64,000 nucleotides of DNA. Origin: Sinohyriopsis cumingii. Lineage: Eukaryota; Mollusca; Bivalvia; Unionida; Unionidae. The DNA is taken from assembly GCA_028554795.2 (NCBI GenBank), contig CM068842.1, forward strand, positions 47,699,574-47,763,573, read 5' to 3'. The translations under genes were made by a program, and so were the position numbers. Below, in pieces: positions 1 to 11,502 of the stretch. How positions within the stretch are numbered: position 1 is the first letter of the stretch; every line of letters starts with the position of its first letter. The notes below the pieces were generated by a model. That model did not search any database. It was not told where the DNA came from and saw only the letters and a list, made by a program, of their open reading frames with translations.

Positions 1-202
1 GTCAGAACAATTTGTCCCTTTGTTTCTATATCCGCAATTTCAAATGCATGGTTGGTAACATTAACTTTCATTTATTACAGTATCTGTGTGAGCGTTCATA
101 CATACTAATTTGTGCTCTTGTTAAAGAAGTGATACATGAACGATTGGCTCTATTTTTAAGTTTGTATATTCAAGTTGTAACATGTAGTTTGCAGAGTGAA
201 GT

Positions 203-217
203 GGGTCACAGTGACCC
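203..217. promoter_or_regulatory. Perfect ERE-type palindrome
   Basis: gggtcacagtgaccc is an inverted repeat of GGGTCA with a 3-bp spacer and contains GGTCACAGTGACC, the classic oestrogen response element. Another half-site (tggtcac) follows at about 220. No promoter is visible nearby, so function is unknown. Confidence 0.35.
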
Positions 218-584
218 AGTGGTCACTAATCATGATGATATTGTTTATGACAAGGTTTTTGGTGATCTTATCATACTTGCAAATGAAGTAATTAAATTTT
301 ATATTTAGCACATTAACATATTTGCAAATAAAACAATTACCATATTAGTTTCACACATCTGTGAAGTACCGTTCTGGAGTGATCTAGCTTAGACAGTGGT
401 CAATACGCTGTAATACTATAAATAATTCTTTCTATTCTATTTTTTATTTCTATTTTATTTTCTATTCTATTTCTTCAGGTTTTAAAAACCTCTCTATTGC
501 TAGTGTTTCAAATGATTTATTTTAGATTTTGCTTTGGGCAGCTACATGATTAGTTGAAATTTTCTTCTCTTTCACAGGGAAAAT

Positions 585-665
585 GTATACATTCAGGCTG
601 GGGCTTGAACCCGAGACTTCTCTCATACCAGCTTGGCTTGCCTCCACCTGCGCTATTGAAGCAGT
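585..665 (-). mobile_element. Possible tRNA-like SINE head
   Basis: The minus strand has an A-box-like tagcgcaggtgg and, 44 bases later, a B-box-like ggttcaagccc, the spacing found in tRNAs. The acceptor stem and a convincing anticodon arm are not evident, so this is not called a tRNA gene. Confidence 0.4.
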
Positions 666-1429
666 TATAGTCATTGCTGATTCTTTCAACACATCCTTAA
701 ATTGCCAGATCTTTATCTCAGCTTTGACCTGACTGACCCTTCTTGATAGACATTCAAACAAAGTGTTGAGCATGACAATGCAGCATAAATAAGCCTGCAA
801 CTGTTATCAAGGGTCAAGAGGAAGAAATATGTATTGCCTTACTGAAGTTCAAACTTGGAACCACCATATAAGTAGCTGATTCTCTACCACCCAAATTACA
901 TCTGTATCTGATTTTTTAAAAAAATGCAAACTTAATGTAGCCAAATGAGCATGACAAATGGATCACCATGTCCAACTTAAGGCAGTAATGAAATGCATTC
1001 CTCCAGGTAAATTTTCACTGCATATATACCCTACAATTCAATCATTATTTGAGTGAAATGCAAAATGTTACTGCAATCAAAAACATAAGCAAGTAAGTTA
1101 CTGTGACTTGTATTTTCTAATGAAGATAAGTTGAATAGTACTTAAGAAAAATTTATCCATTAAAGAATCACACTTCCACATGCAATAATTTCTAAAAATG
1201 GAGTTAAATGCAACATCAAGGGCTGGTAGGGGGAATGGGAAAAAAGAGAGAGAAAACATAGAAAAACAAGAATACACTACAAGTCCTCCATATGTTTACA
1301 ATTCCTCTATCTAGGCACTAAAAGGACAGAGCTGACACTAAAGATTACTGAAAAACAAGTCTCAGAATCTTTGATATTTGGTCAAGATATATGTATGTGG
1401 TCTTGCAGCAAACTTACTTTGCAGAAACC

Positions 1430-2240
1430 ATTATTTTCTTATTAGACTTGCCATGACCTTTGATCATGAGATTCCAAAACATTTTTCTCACCCTGAGTGC
1501 AAGCCATCTACACAGTCTGGTCAAGAAACTTAAACCAGAACAAAAGTTATTGAGAAAAATCCATATTTTTTGAGTTAGACCATTGAACTAATAATCCATA
1601 AATCAACAGGTTTTGTTTTGCCTTAATGCATTTCAGTCACTGTGACCTTGACTTATGACCTGTTTTTCCTCTGATTCAAAAAGCTTCTTTCTTACACAAA
1701 GCACAAGCTGAACACAAACTTAGGTGAAGGTACTTGGTTAAAACAATTGTTTTGCAGAAACCATTTTTAATTTTTCAATCATATTAACCCAGACTTTGCA
1801 TCTTTTGATCCCCCAAATCAGTGGCATTGTTTTACTCCAAGTGCATGCCACCCACAAAATTTTGGTCTTGTAGACCTCAAATTATTGTGTAGAAACCATT
1901 TTTTCTGCTTTCAGCTACAGTGACCTTGACCTTTCATTCTTTGACCCCAAAATTAAAGAACTTCTTTCTTACTTCAAGTCATTCATAAAGTTTTATTGAT
2001 GTTTGTGATGTAGAACTAATCTTATAATGTAGAAGCTTATTTACTTGTTTCAGTCACAGTGACCCTAATCTTTAATTTTTTGACCTCAAAATTAACAGTC
2101 TTCTTCCTTACTCTAAGTGCAAGCCATTTACAAAGTTTAATAAAAGTAGATCATGTCAAACTGAAGTTATTGTGCACAAAAAAATCTCAAGATGGATGGA
2201 TAGACAATACTATAACAGTATCTGCTCTGCCTTTTGGCAG
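1430..2240. repeat. Diverged mollusc-type GTGACCTTGACC repeat
   Basis: Five or more degenerate units of about 150 bp carry gtcactgtgaccttgac, ttcttacttcaagt, caagccatctacaaag and attgtgcagaaacca. The end contains gatggatggatagacaa and actctgccttgtgg-like sequence. I recognise the theme from mollusc genomes. Confidence 0.75.
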
Positions 2241-2651
2241 GTGGATATAAAGTTTTTAAGTTTGGCAAGAAACCAGAGAAAAATCACTTAACACCCCATG
2301 TTGATTGTATGGAATAATGTCATGATGTATTTTATGTGGTATAATAGGGTAAATATTGACTCAACTGACTTAAGGACGAATGAAAAGAAGATTTACTGAT
2401 TAAACAGTATTGTATTTCTATTGCTGGTAAGCTGAACAAATTTAAAGTAAAACATTCAGAATACAAGATTAAGATTTTATGCAATTAGTTGTGTGTTTAC
2501 TTTTATCTTAGTGAATGGCATTACCTGGCATTACCTGCCATATTCTTGAATAACTGACAAAAGATCACATTTAGATGTAAGGAATATGACACAAGTTCAA
2601 ATAAAATTTTGAAAATAAAGATGTATTATTGCCAATTCTATTCCTTCATTA

Positions 2652-2901
2652 GGGGCCCTGAGTGGCCAAGTGGTCTAAAGCGCTCTCCGTTATGGATCAC
2701 TGCCATCTCACCTCTGTCTGCGTGGGCTCAAGTCTCGGATTCAGCCAATGTGGGTATGTGAGAAAGCTTGCCAGTAGCTTCTTGTGGGTCGGTGTTCTTT
2801 CCAGGGTTTTCCCAGGTTCTTCCTCCACCATTAACACTGGCCGCCATGTATAGCCTATTGTGTGCTGAAAAATGGCATTAAACCCTACAACAACAACAAC
2901 A
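2652..2901 (+). mobile_element. tRNA-derived SINE (family A), with target-site duplication
   Basis: The head, gtggccaagtggtctaaagc, resembles a Leu/Ser tRNA A box, and a degenerate B box (gggctcaagtctc) follows. The body contains cttcctccaccattaacac and tggccgccatg, like the conserved central domain of metazoan/molluscan SINEs, and the tail is (CAA)n. It is flanked by attccttcatta at 2640-2651 and 2902-2913. Confidence 0.9.
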
Positions 2902-3517
2902 ATTCCTTCATTATAACATTTATTTAAAAAAACAGTAGTGCATCTGACATTTTCATAACTCTGCTTTCAGTTTTCACCATAAACTAAATCAGAGACTCTA
3001 AGTAGTCCCTCTAGGCAAATGTTGTAATTTTATGTCCAAAATTATCTATAGATGTATTAAATCATCAGGGATAACTAATTAGTTTATGAGCTAATGAAAC
3101 AATCTATGTGTGGTGGGACAGTATAATAAATACTGTATTTAAAGAAAATGAAGGTTGCCAATTGACTGTAAATAACATCTGGAAAAAAATTAACATTATT
3201 TTTCAGTAGAAGCCTATGCATGGATAAAATGCACACAATAGAGTAGGCTTGAACCCAAGTCTAGTTTCAGTTCTATCACTGTAGCAGCACAGGTACTACT
3301 TACTGGATATAGGCTGGGAGATTATAGTTAGCAGTACAAGAGAATTTATCTCAAAAAATGAGGTGCACAGCATACTATTTTCATTTAAAAAGTTTCCTCT
3401 CATATAAATTAACAAAATAAAATGACAAAATGAAAGTAGGCTATGACAATTTTACCATAAAATGTATTATAATTTGGCCAAACATTAATACTACAGTCTA
3501 TGGGAATTGAATTATCA

Positions 3518-3704
3518 TATATACTCACTTATATGATGAGTCTAACTGCAAACTGCACAGACCCAGATCTGCCATTGCAGAATGTTCAGGCAGATCTGGG
3601 TCAGTGCAGACAATAAAGACCTTGATCTGCAGGTGCATTACTCTAAGGCAGACCCATATCTTTGTTCTTTGCACATTGCCTTGACTTATAAGCAAGTATA
3701 TATA
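3518..3704. mobile_element. Foldback element, copy 1
   Basis: Outer inverted ends (atatactcacttata ... cttataagcaagtatata) surround two inner inverted repeats. One is built on cagacccagatctgcc/ggcagatctgggtcagtgca and a weaker one on the gacc..gatctgc theme. No coding capacity. Confidence 0.85.
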
Positions 3705-5229
3705 TTAGATCACTGTGTCCTGTTAGCAACTGACATACCCAGTGGTAAAGGACCTGGATAAATTATTCCCAACCACTTTTTTACCTGTCACATCAGCTAG
3801 TTAAAATGAATTTACTTGGAATTTTAGTGAACAAAAATGTCATGGAAGTTTTAAATGCTTTTACTTGTGTACCAACTTTCAGTCACACCAGATGTTAACA
3901 AGGTATATCCAGAGATACCTTACTGAAATCTTGTGCAATGCATTTTCTCATCAGCACTATCAATAACATGAATCCCCCAAAAATACATATGTTATAAATT
4001 TGATCACATAAATGGAGATTAACAATTATTGTTTTTCAAAAATGGAACTTGACAACTGCAATTTATTGCAGGTTAAGGAGGAAAAATGTACATTTGTTAA
4101 ACTGAAATTTGCATAAATTATTGCATTTTCCCCTATTGTCACACTGGGTATATCTACCTGGACAAAAATTGGACCAATAAATGATTTTATATGACCACTA
4201 TATGTTAAGTTTGGTATCTTGGTTTTGTAAATTTTTAATTATTTTTATGAGAATTGTTTTAATAACTTTTTTGTAATTTTCATATATTTTTCTCAATAGT
4301 TTTATGGGTAGATCTCTTTCCACCTCAGATGCAATGACATAAATAAACATCTTCTTTGATAATTCTAAAATACTTATCTTGGAATTTCATTAATGCCAAA
4401 AGGGACTGTTTATCTCTTTAAGTTGGTGAAAATTTGAATCTGTGAACGACATGAATTTCAAGATTTATTTCCCTTTTATATGGCAATCACTGAGAATACA
4501 CACATTTCTAAAGGATGAAAGTTGAATGCTACTGAATTATGTAACTCATTCAATGATTCTGAGATTCTGGGAAAATCCCAAATATTTCAATATATTACCT
4601 AATACATGTGATGATACAGAAAGGGAGGCAACTCAAATTATACAGATGCATGAATTGTACTGCTTGTCAATTACATTTATATTAATATTCTGTCATCAAT
4701 TTATTAACCTAAATTTACCTTTGAAAATCTAATACCTAATAATAATAAAAGCCAGGACAAAGATTATAATTCTCATGTATTAATTATTATGTATATTTAA
4801 TTTGCTCTGCTTATTAGTTTTATTTTATTTCATTACATGCTACTGTAGTGTAACACTGTATGTTGGACTTGACCTTGTCCAAAATTGAGGTAATTTCTGC
4901 TTGACCCAAATTGACTTTTTTACTTTCATCATTGTAAACAACTAATGCATAGCTAAATTATCCTCTGTGTGTATGGGTTTAAAATCAGTATTATTATTAA
5001 TAGAAGAAGTAAATATAATTATTTGGGCAAAGGTTTCGGAATTTCCTAATTAAATTTTACAGGTTATTGTTTTTATTTTGTAAACATCAGGAAAACTCTA
5101 GAAGGATATTCTTCATTAGGTAATTTTGCTTTTAGAAAATGCTAATTATGATCTGAGGTCAAGTAAAGAACTATATATATTGTGACTAAGAGGATTTTAC
5201 CATTCATACTTTAACATCTAGCACTTTCA
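3705..5229. other. No gene or repeat recognised
   Basis: AT-rich sequence. The short motif gaaagggaggcaactc at about 4619, common in mollusc intergenic DNA, is the only thing I recognise. Confidence 0.6.
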
Positions 5230-5690
5230 AGTTGTATTATGTTGTGTCCAGTTGGGATGAATTTTATTCTTCAAATTATTGAATTCATGTGATCATTTTC
5301 TCTGGAAATATAAAAGTGCTCTAATAAAATTCTTGGATAGAGATATTCACTGGAATTTATACTGTATACAAACCTGGAATTATATTTCTGTGATTCATCA
5401 AAAGATGGTTGGCACATCAACACACTAGGTGCTTAGACACATCATCATTGCCAGCAGTTTTTGGATTTATTCTGGTCTTGTACTTAGTTTTATTCAGGAC
5501 TTTAAATTATTAGGATGTGTGTCTGTAATTTTTGGACTAATTTTAGATTTAATTTGCAATACCGTAAGTTCTTTTTTCGAATTTTTACCTTGTATACCAG
5601 GGAAATAAATTATTGTTTAAATTATACAAATCTTGTTGTCTTTCACTCTTTTCTGTTACTTATTTTAAAAGCATAGAATTGTAACACCTG
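5230..5690 (+). mobile_element. Related LTR-like fragment in opposite orientation
   Basis: It shares ccagggaaataaattatt, cttgttgtctttcactctt, gtaagttcttttttc, tctctggaaatat and acatcaacaca in the same order as the minus strand of 9366-9860. Diverged. Confidence 0.55.
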
Positions 5691-5848
5691 ACTGTGCCCA
5701 GGGAAACCTTACCACCATTATTGTCTGAGCATTTCACTCCAAACAGAAGTTTTCAGTGTAAAAGATACATAATGCGGTCATCAGCAAAGGCCACTGACTA
5801 CCATGTTATATTGAGGGTTAGTTGTACCATTGTAAAATATCTGCCTTT

Positions 5849-6096
5849 GTTGTTGCTGTTGTTGTTGTGGGGTTTAACGCTATTTTTCAGCACACGATAG
5901 GCTATGCATGGCAGCCAGTATTAATGGTGGAGGAAGAACCCTGGAAAACCCCGGGAAGAACCACCAACCCACGAGAAGCTACTGGCGAGCTTTCTCACAT
6001 ACCCACGTTAGCCGAATCCTAGACTCAAACCCACGCAGAGGTGAGATGGCAGTGATCCGTAATGGAGAGCGCTTTAGACCACTTGGCCACTTGGGG
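5849..6096 (-). mobile_element. tRNA-derived SINE (family A), with target-site duplication
   Basis: Same family as at 2652 in reverse orientation. The tail (caa-type on the minus strand) is at 5849-5870 and the tRNA-like head ends at about 6096. It is flanked by atctgccttt at 5839-5848 and 6097-6106. It inserted next to LTR-like sequence at 5230-5690. Confidence 0.9.
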
Positions 6097-6229
6097 ATCT
6101 GCCTTTGAAACAGGATTATTTTACACTTGTAACTAAGTGAAATTTCTATGAAAAATGTTATTGCAACAAATATGGAAGAAAAATGTTACTGCAGTACATA
6201 CATGAGTCAGTCTTGTCACAGTCAGCGTC

Positions 6230-6770
6230 GCTCACAACAATTAACATTGACGTATGAGCTAGGCACACAATAAATCACTAGCCTGCTAAGGATGTGATGC
6301 TCTTGTTTGGAGGCATAATTGATTTTTAATTAGAATCTGTTGGGATAATGGTCAAACAGATATGTTAATTTGGGGTTAAGTAGTGGGAAACAACAATGTG
6401 GAGACAATGTTGTGCCATTTGAAATAAGTGTCATAAAATGAGTTTTTCCAGAAATGGTTATTGATAAAAGCAGAATAGAGAGAATTATTATAACTTCAAT
6501 GAGCATATGAAGTTTTGGTGTTTAGATAAAGTTAATCCTGATTGGCTAAGCTAAATGATGGGTGTGCATTTCCCAGATGAAATTAAGTGTTTTAAGTAAT
6601 TTCCCTCACCACAGAAGTCAAAGTTTCTGCATGGAAGCAAGAAGTTCTTAGCTCCAGGATATAACAAGTATTTCTCATTAAATTGTCTAAGGCACAGGTG
6701 TCTGGAAGTTGAGGGACATGGAACTTAAAGAAAAGTGATTCAGGTTCATAGGGAAGGCAAATCTTGGAAA
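6230..6770 (+). repeat. Dispersed repeat X, plus copy
   Basis: It matches the minus strand of 10580-11130 over about 500 bp, for example gccatttgaaataagtgtca, agaatagagaga, tagataaagttaatcc, gattggcta and ttaaattgtctaagg. Probably part of the same retroelement family. The 115-codon ORF here is not supported as a gene. Confidence 0.75.
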
Positions 6771-7684
6771 GCACAAGGACAAAAATAGCTCTATGTGTGC
6801 ACCACAGAGTAGGAAAGGCATCATACAGCCAGGTTATGGTTGATAACCAGGAAGAGGATAGAGAGATGGAGAGAAGAGGAAAAGGAATACAGCAAATCTG
6901 ACCTGTCATCAATTTTGACTTTGAGAAGATCAGAAGCAACCAGGTTAGGCAGGCATACTGAGCATTGAGTTTGACTGATCACTCAATTCTGTGATGAAAT
7001 TTGATATAGCAGAATGGTATCTGCATTTCTTACAGTTTTGTAATTCTATTTCTAAGAGAACATGTATCATTCAAATGTAATGTTCAATTTCATTTTTTTA
7101 ATGTTATTGATTAAATTGTTATATTTTCCATAGGGGGCTAATGTTGTTCTATTCTATATCTCTGCTCAGATCTCTGTTATTCCATCCATCAATTTCATGT
7201 TTTATATTATTATTGACTTGATCAGGCAATAACACCATGGTTGATGATCTCTTAGATAATGATAACCAAACAAAAGCACCACATATTTGTAACAATACTG
7301 AGGTGTCATTTAGAGTGGAACCACTATGACAGTTTTCTGCTGAAAATGGCAATGATGGCTGTCAGATATAGTCTTATCATAACTCAACAGACTAAGGCTA
7401 ATTCACAACCTGATAAACACACACAAAAATCCCATCATTATAAAATTCATGTCTTTTTTCCTAGCTGCTATCCACATTCCTAACTGGAACCATAATATAA
7501 CTAGACATCCTAGTAAATAGTACTATGCCCTGTTGGCTGTAAATCACTAACTATCTCGCTTGAAAAGAAATTACAGCTTAATTACCCCAATAGATTAATG
7601 GACTTCACTCCTTTTCCAAACTACATTATTTACTATTATTATTTGACATAGCATTTCCAGATGTAAAAAAATAAATTCCTAGCA
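6771..7684. other. No gene recognised
   Basis: Between repeat X and the LTR remnant. The short ORFs on both strands show no protein-like features. Confidence 0.55.
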
Positions 7685-7769
7685 TTCTTATGTTATGCAT
7701 TTAGGCTCAAATAAACAGTAACACAAGAAAGAGCAAAAACAACAAGCTTTGAAAAATTAAAACAAATAT
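7685..7769 (-). mobile_element. Partial LTR copy after the protease remnant
   Basis: Direct repeat of 9366-9450, joined directly to the protease sequence. It is interpreted as the end of the 3' LTR left by an internal deletion. Confidence 0.65.
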
Positions 7770-9230
7770 AGACTGTTCCGACTGTCACGGGTCCTGAGGC
7801 TAAGTCTGATGACAAATTTACACAATGGAGAGGAACATTAACAAAGCCGCACTCTACTCCCTGAATAAGAATACTCTCATTAGAAGAAGACTTCACAGTA
7901 AAAGGCAAAGTACTTGACAATAAAAGACTGAGAGTCTCCTGTGTCCCTTAAAATATTATTAGGGATAGGATTGGCTGAATCACCCACGAGTGATATAGAA
8001 CCCTTCAATATGAATGGTTCATAATTCTCCATAATAAAATCAGACTGGGGTTTATTAGATCCAACAAATGTAGTGCTTTCAATACATGACCATGACCTTG
8101 ACCTCTTAGAAATAAGAGCATCTGGAATAGGTCTGTCTTCATTCTGATGCCTATTTTTCAATCTGTGGCCATCAGAAATAAGTTTGACTTTTAGAAGTTG
8201 TGCCAGTTTGAGTTTTAGAAGGGCTTGTATTAGGCTGAAATACTTTTCTGCCAGAAGACAGTTGAGTAGAAGTCTTATTTACAAAAGGAACTTTTATGAG
8301 TTAAGGAATACTCATCAGCAGCACGAGCAGCATTTTCCAAGGTTTCTTTCTGATGCTCGTCAAGATAAATCTTAATGTCACCATGTATGCAGTTTTTGAA
8401 ATCTTAAAGTAATATAAGTTGTTAGAGACTTTGATAATCTTGTTCAACTTTCTTGGCTAAGCACCATCTATCAAATAACTGCTCTTTTCTCTAGCAAATT
8501 CGACATGAGTTTGTCCAGCTTCTTTTTTATAGTTTCTGAATTATTGCCAATAAGCTTCAGGGACTAACTCATATCCCCTTAAGATGCATTCTTTGACCGT
8601 ATCATAGTCACCACTTTGTTGAACTGACAGTGAACAGTAAATATCGTTAGCTTTACCAGTGAGTATACATTGTAATAATTGAGTCCAATGCTTTTTCAAA
8701 ATAAGGAAAATATTTGTCTACTTCTTTTTCTCTGAAAGGGGGCAGTAATCTAATATTCTTTGCAAGGTAAAAACTTAAATTTGGATTTGAAGTATGAATT
8801 TGCTTTTAACTTGCCAGTTCCACTTCTTGCATTCTACATTGATATTCCCTCTCTTTCTCTCTTTCTTCCTTATCTAATTGCATTTGTTTTTCTTGTAATT
8901 GCATTTGGCTTTCTTCCTCTCTTTCTTCTGTTTGTTAACACATTTATTTTTCTTCTTTATCTTTCTGAAGTTCCAGCTTCTTCAACTCTAATTCCATCTT
9001 GTATTTTAATTTTAATTATTTCATTTTTATGTCAGAGTCTGATACAGATTTACTGATCAAAACCAAAGCACTTTGATCCAAAACATTCTTTTCTACCAAA
9101 TGCTGAACTAAAATATTTCTTATTTCTTGTTTTGTTAAGGAAGCCATTAAGTCAGAAAGATCGTATTTTCTTTCTTGAAAAGATTTAATTGTTCCTGGGT
9201 AGGATTTGAAAAAAAGAGATTTCTACTTTT
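7770..9230 (-). pseudogene. Remnant of Ty3-type retrotransposon Gag and protease
   Basis: On the minus strand the sequence at about 8760-8300 reads, in interrupted frames, like the Gag of Ty3-type elements common in invertebrates (EFAREKEQLFDRWC-like, then a LDEHQKETLENAA-like stretch), with several stops and frameshifts. At 8010-7770 a retropepsin-like segment carries RDTGDSQSF, SILIQGVE-like and SSDLASGPVTVG motifs, including the catalytic DTG. No zinc knuckle, reverse transcriptase or integrase was found. After the protease the sequence jumps straight into LTR-like sequence, so the pol region is deleted. Dead element. Confidence 0.8.
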
Positions 9231-9365
9231 GATGATATTTTAGAAAAAGCTTGCCAATTTCACTAAAAATTTCAAACCCTAGGGAAATTCAAATTTAAAA
9301 AAAAACAAAGATTTCTGAAATATTCTACCCAAAATTCAAAATTATCCTTAGAACAAGCTACCCAA

Positions 9366-9860
9366 TTCTTATGTTATGTGTTTAGACTCAAATAAACAGT
9401 AACACATGAAAGAGTGAAAACAACAAGCTTTGAAAAATTATAACAAATAATTTATTTCCCTGGAAAAATACTATAAAAATGAAAAAAAATATGAACTTAC
9501 AGTTTCCAGAATCAAATCCAAAAATGATACAAGAATAAACCATGAATAACGTTTTTGAAGTCCTAATATTGAAATGTTCTAATGATTCTAATGATTCCAA
9601 GTTTGAGTCCTGATGAAGAATCCAAGATGGAATGATATGACATATGATGTAGCCTGTACTGTGTTGATGTTTATAGTTCCTTGTACAAACATAATTAATT
9701 CTCCAGTCTTGGAAATCCAAATAAAATTTTCAACAAAAGTCCTTGTTCAAGACTTCTGTATGAATACAATAATATTTCCAGAGAAACGAATTAATCTTCT
9801 AGAGTCCAAATAATCTGAAGAAAAATTAACATATAACTCAAAAACTCAAAATTTTCAATA
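9366..9860 (-). mobile_element. LTR-like sequence upstream of the Gag remnant
   Basis: The bases at 9366-9450 repeat those at 7685-7769 (aaataaacagtaacacaaga, acaacaagctttgaaaaatt). The segment precedes Gag on the minus strand, so it is the likely 5' LTR. Its right limit is uncertain. Confidence 0.65.
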
Positions 9861-10579
9861 GTTCAATACAAGTCACAACAGAAGAAAACAACTTGACATC
9901 AAGTGTTTAAGAGCCTGGACTCTCAGATCTCTCTCTCTAAACATCACTATCAATACTAAGCATTTTGCAATTTCGGAAATGCCTAATTGCAAAATATATT
10001 GTGAAATAGAGGATGCCATGATCATGTTTACATGTACAAGTCACATAGTTCCTGTATGTCCCTGATAAGAACCAGTCATTTTACTCCTAGAAAAATGTTG
10101 TTTACTTGACCCTCAATCAAGGCCAAGAACTAAGTCAAAAACAGAAACAAAGGTTTCTATTATTAAGTATCTAAGGAAAACTCAGATCAAACTGAATTTT
10201 CTGGAAAATATCAAATTTCTAGTAAACAAAATTATGTTATATTGACATGTAAAAAAATAATAAGACTCCAAAACCCACAAACAATCAAATCAAATCAAAC
10301 ACAACTTAAATCAAATATAAATTAAATCAAATAAGTGTAACAGCATACATGATACATATCATTTAAGACAGATAAATTTACATATTCACATAATTTGTAT
10401 TAGAAGTAATGCATGAAATCCTCAGAATACATTATTCATGTAGCATCCAAGATAAATATATGCAAACCATTAACTCACAAACTCATGGAAAATTGATGTA
10501 TCAATTAAAATGAATAACTTCAACAAAACATTACAAACTTATATCAATTAACAAATTGAAGGTGCTTAAAAGAAATAGT

Positions 10580-11130
10580 GTGCCTTCTGTGACTTGATTC
10601 CTTTTCAATCAAGCCAAATCTCTCTATCCATGCCTTTCAACTTCCAGATACCCATCCCTTGGACAATTTAACAAAAAAATTGCTATTTACTGATCTTGGA
10701 GTCAGGATTCTTGCCTTCTTGCAGAAACTAAGACTGACTAACTATGTGAAGGAGAATAATTTAAACTTTGAACTTTGTCAGTGAAACAGACCCCCTCATT
10801 TAGCTCAAGTTAGCCAATTGGATTAACTTTATCTAGCCACCAAAATTTTAATATGCCTATCATAGTAAGAATAATCCTCTCTATTCTGCCAACATTAGCA
10901 ACTAGTCTAGTTATGACACTTATTTCAAATGGCGCAAATTGTCTCTGGATTGTTTCTACTTTGTTTTCCTCTATTTAACAAGTTAACTTATCTGTCAGAC
11001 TGTTATCTTAAGTGAGTCCTAATTCAAATTCAATCATGCCACCAAACAAGGAAGGTTAACCATCAAAGGCTGGTGATTTATTACAGGCCTAGCCCATATG
11101 TCAAAGTTAATTGTAACATATCATGCTGAT
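10580..11130 (-). repeat. Dispersed repeat X, minus copy
   Basis: Inverted partner of 6230-6770, located to the right of the LTR-like sequence at 9366-9860. Confidence 0.75.
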
Positions 11131-11502
11131 CATGATAAAATGTGCTGCAAGAGCATCTACAAAAAAAATGTCACTTTACAATGGGAGAAAATAACATTAG
11201 GCAAAATAACAGAAAATTTCGTCTCTACTACATGGAATTCATTCAATGAACAATAATAAAAAAGATGAGTCTTCCAATTTAATTAGCATGCAAAGTTTTA
11301 GATTTCATGCTGATTTTGTTTTCAAACAAACAATATAAAGTATAATTCACCTGCAGAGACACTACCAACTTTATCTGAAGAAATAATAAGGATAAAAATT
11401 ACAAAATGATACTGCTATTGTATAAATAAGATCATGAATATAAACCCTTTATAAGTACAAAAAAATAAATGAATTTTTTAATGCTTTATAAACTGCAATA
11501 TT

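Noticed and set aside
12-308. 98-codon plus-strand ORF at the left edge
   Set aside because: No recognisable motif, splice context or codon character. It could be chance in AT-rich DNA.
2652-2735. tRNA-Leu/Ser-like sequence as a functional tRNA gene
   Set aside because: Stems are degraded, the sequence continues into a conserved SINE body with a CAA tail, and target-site duplications flank the whole unit.
6592-6939. 115-codon minus-strand ORF
   Set aside because: It overlaps the dispersed repeat X, lacks protein-like character, and the homologous copy at 10.6-11.1 kb does not preserve it.
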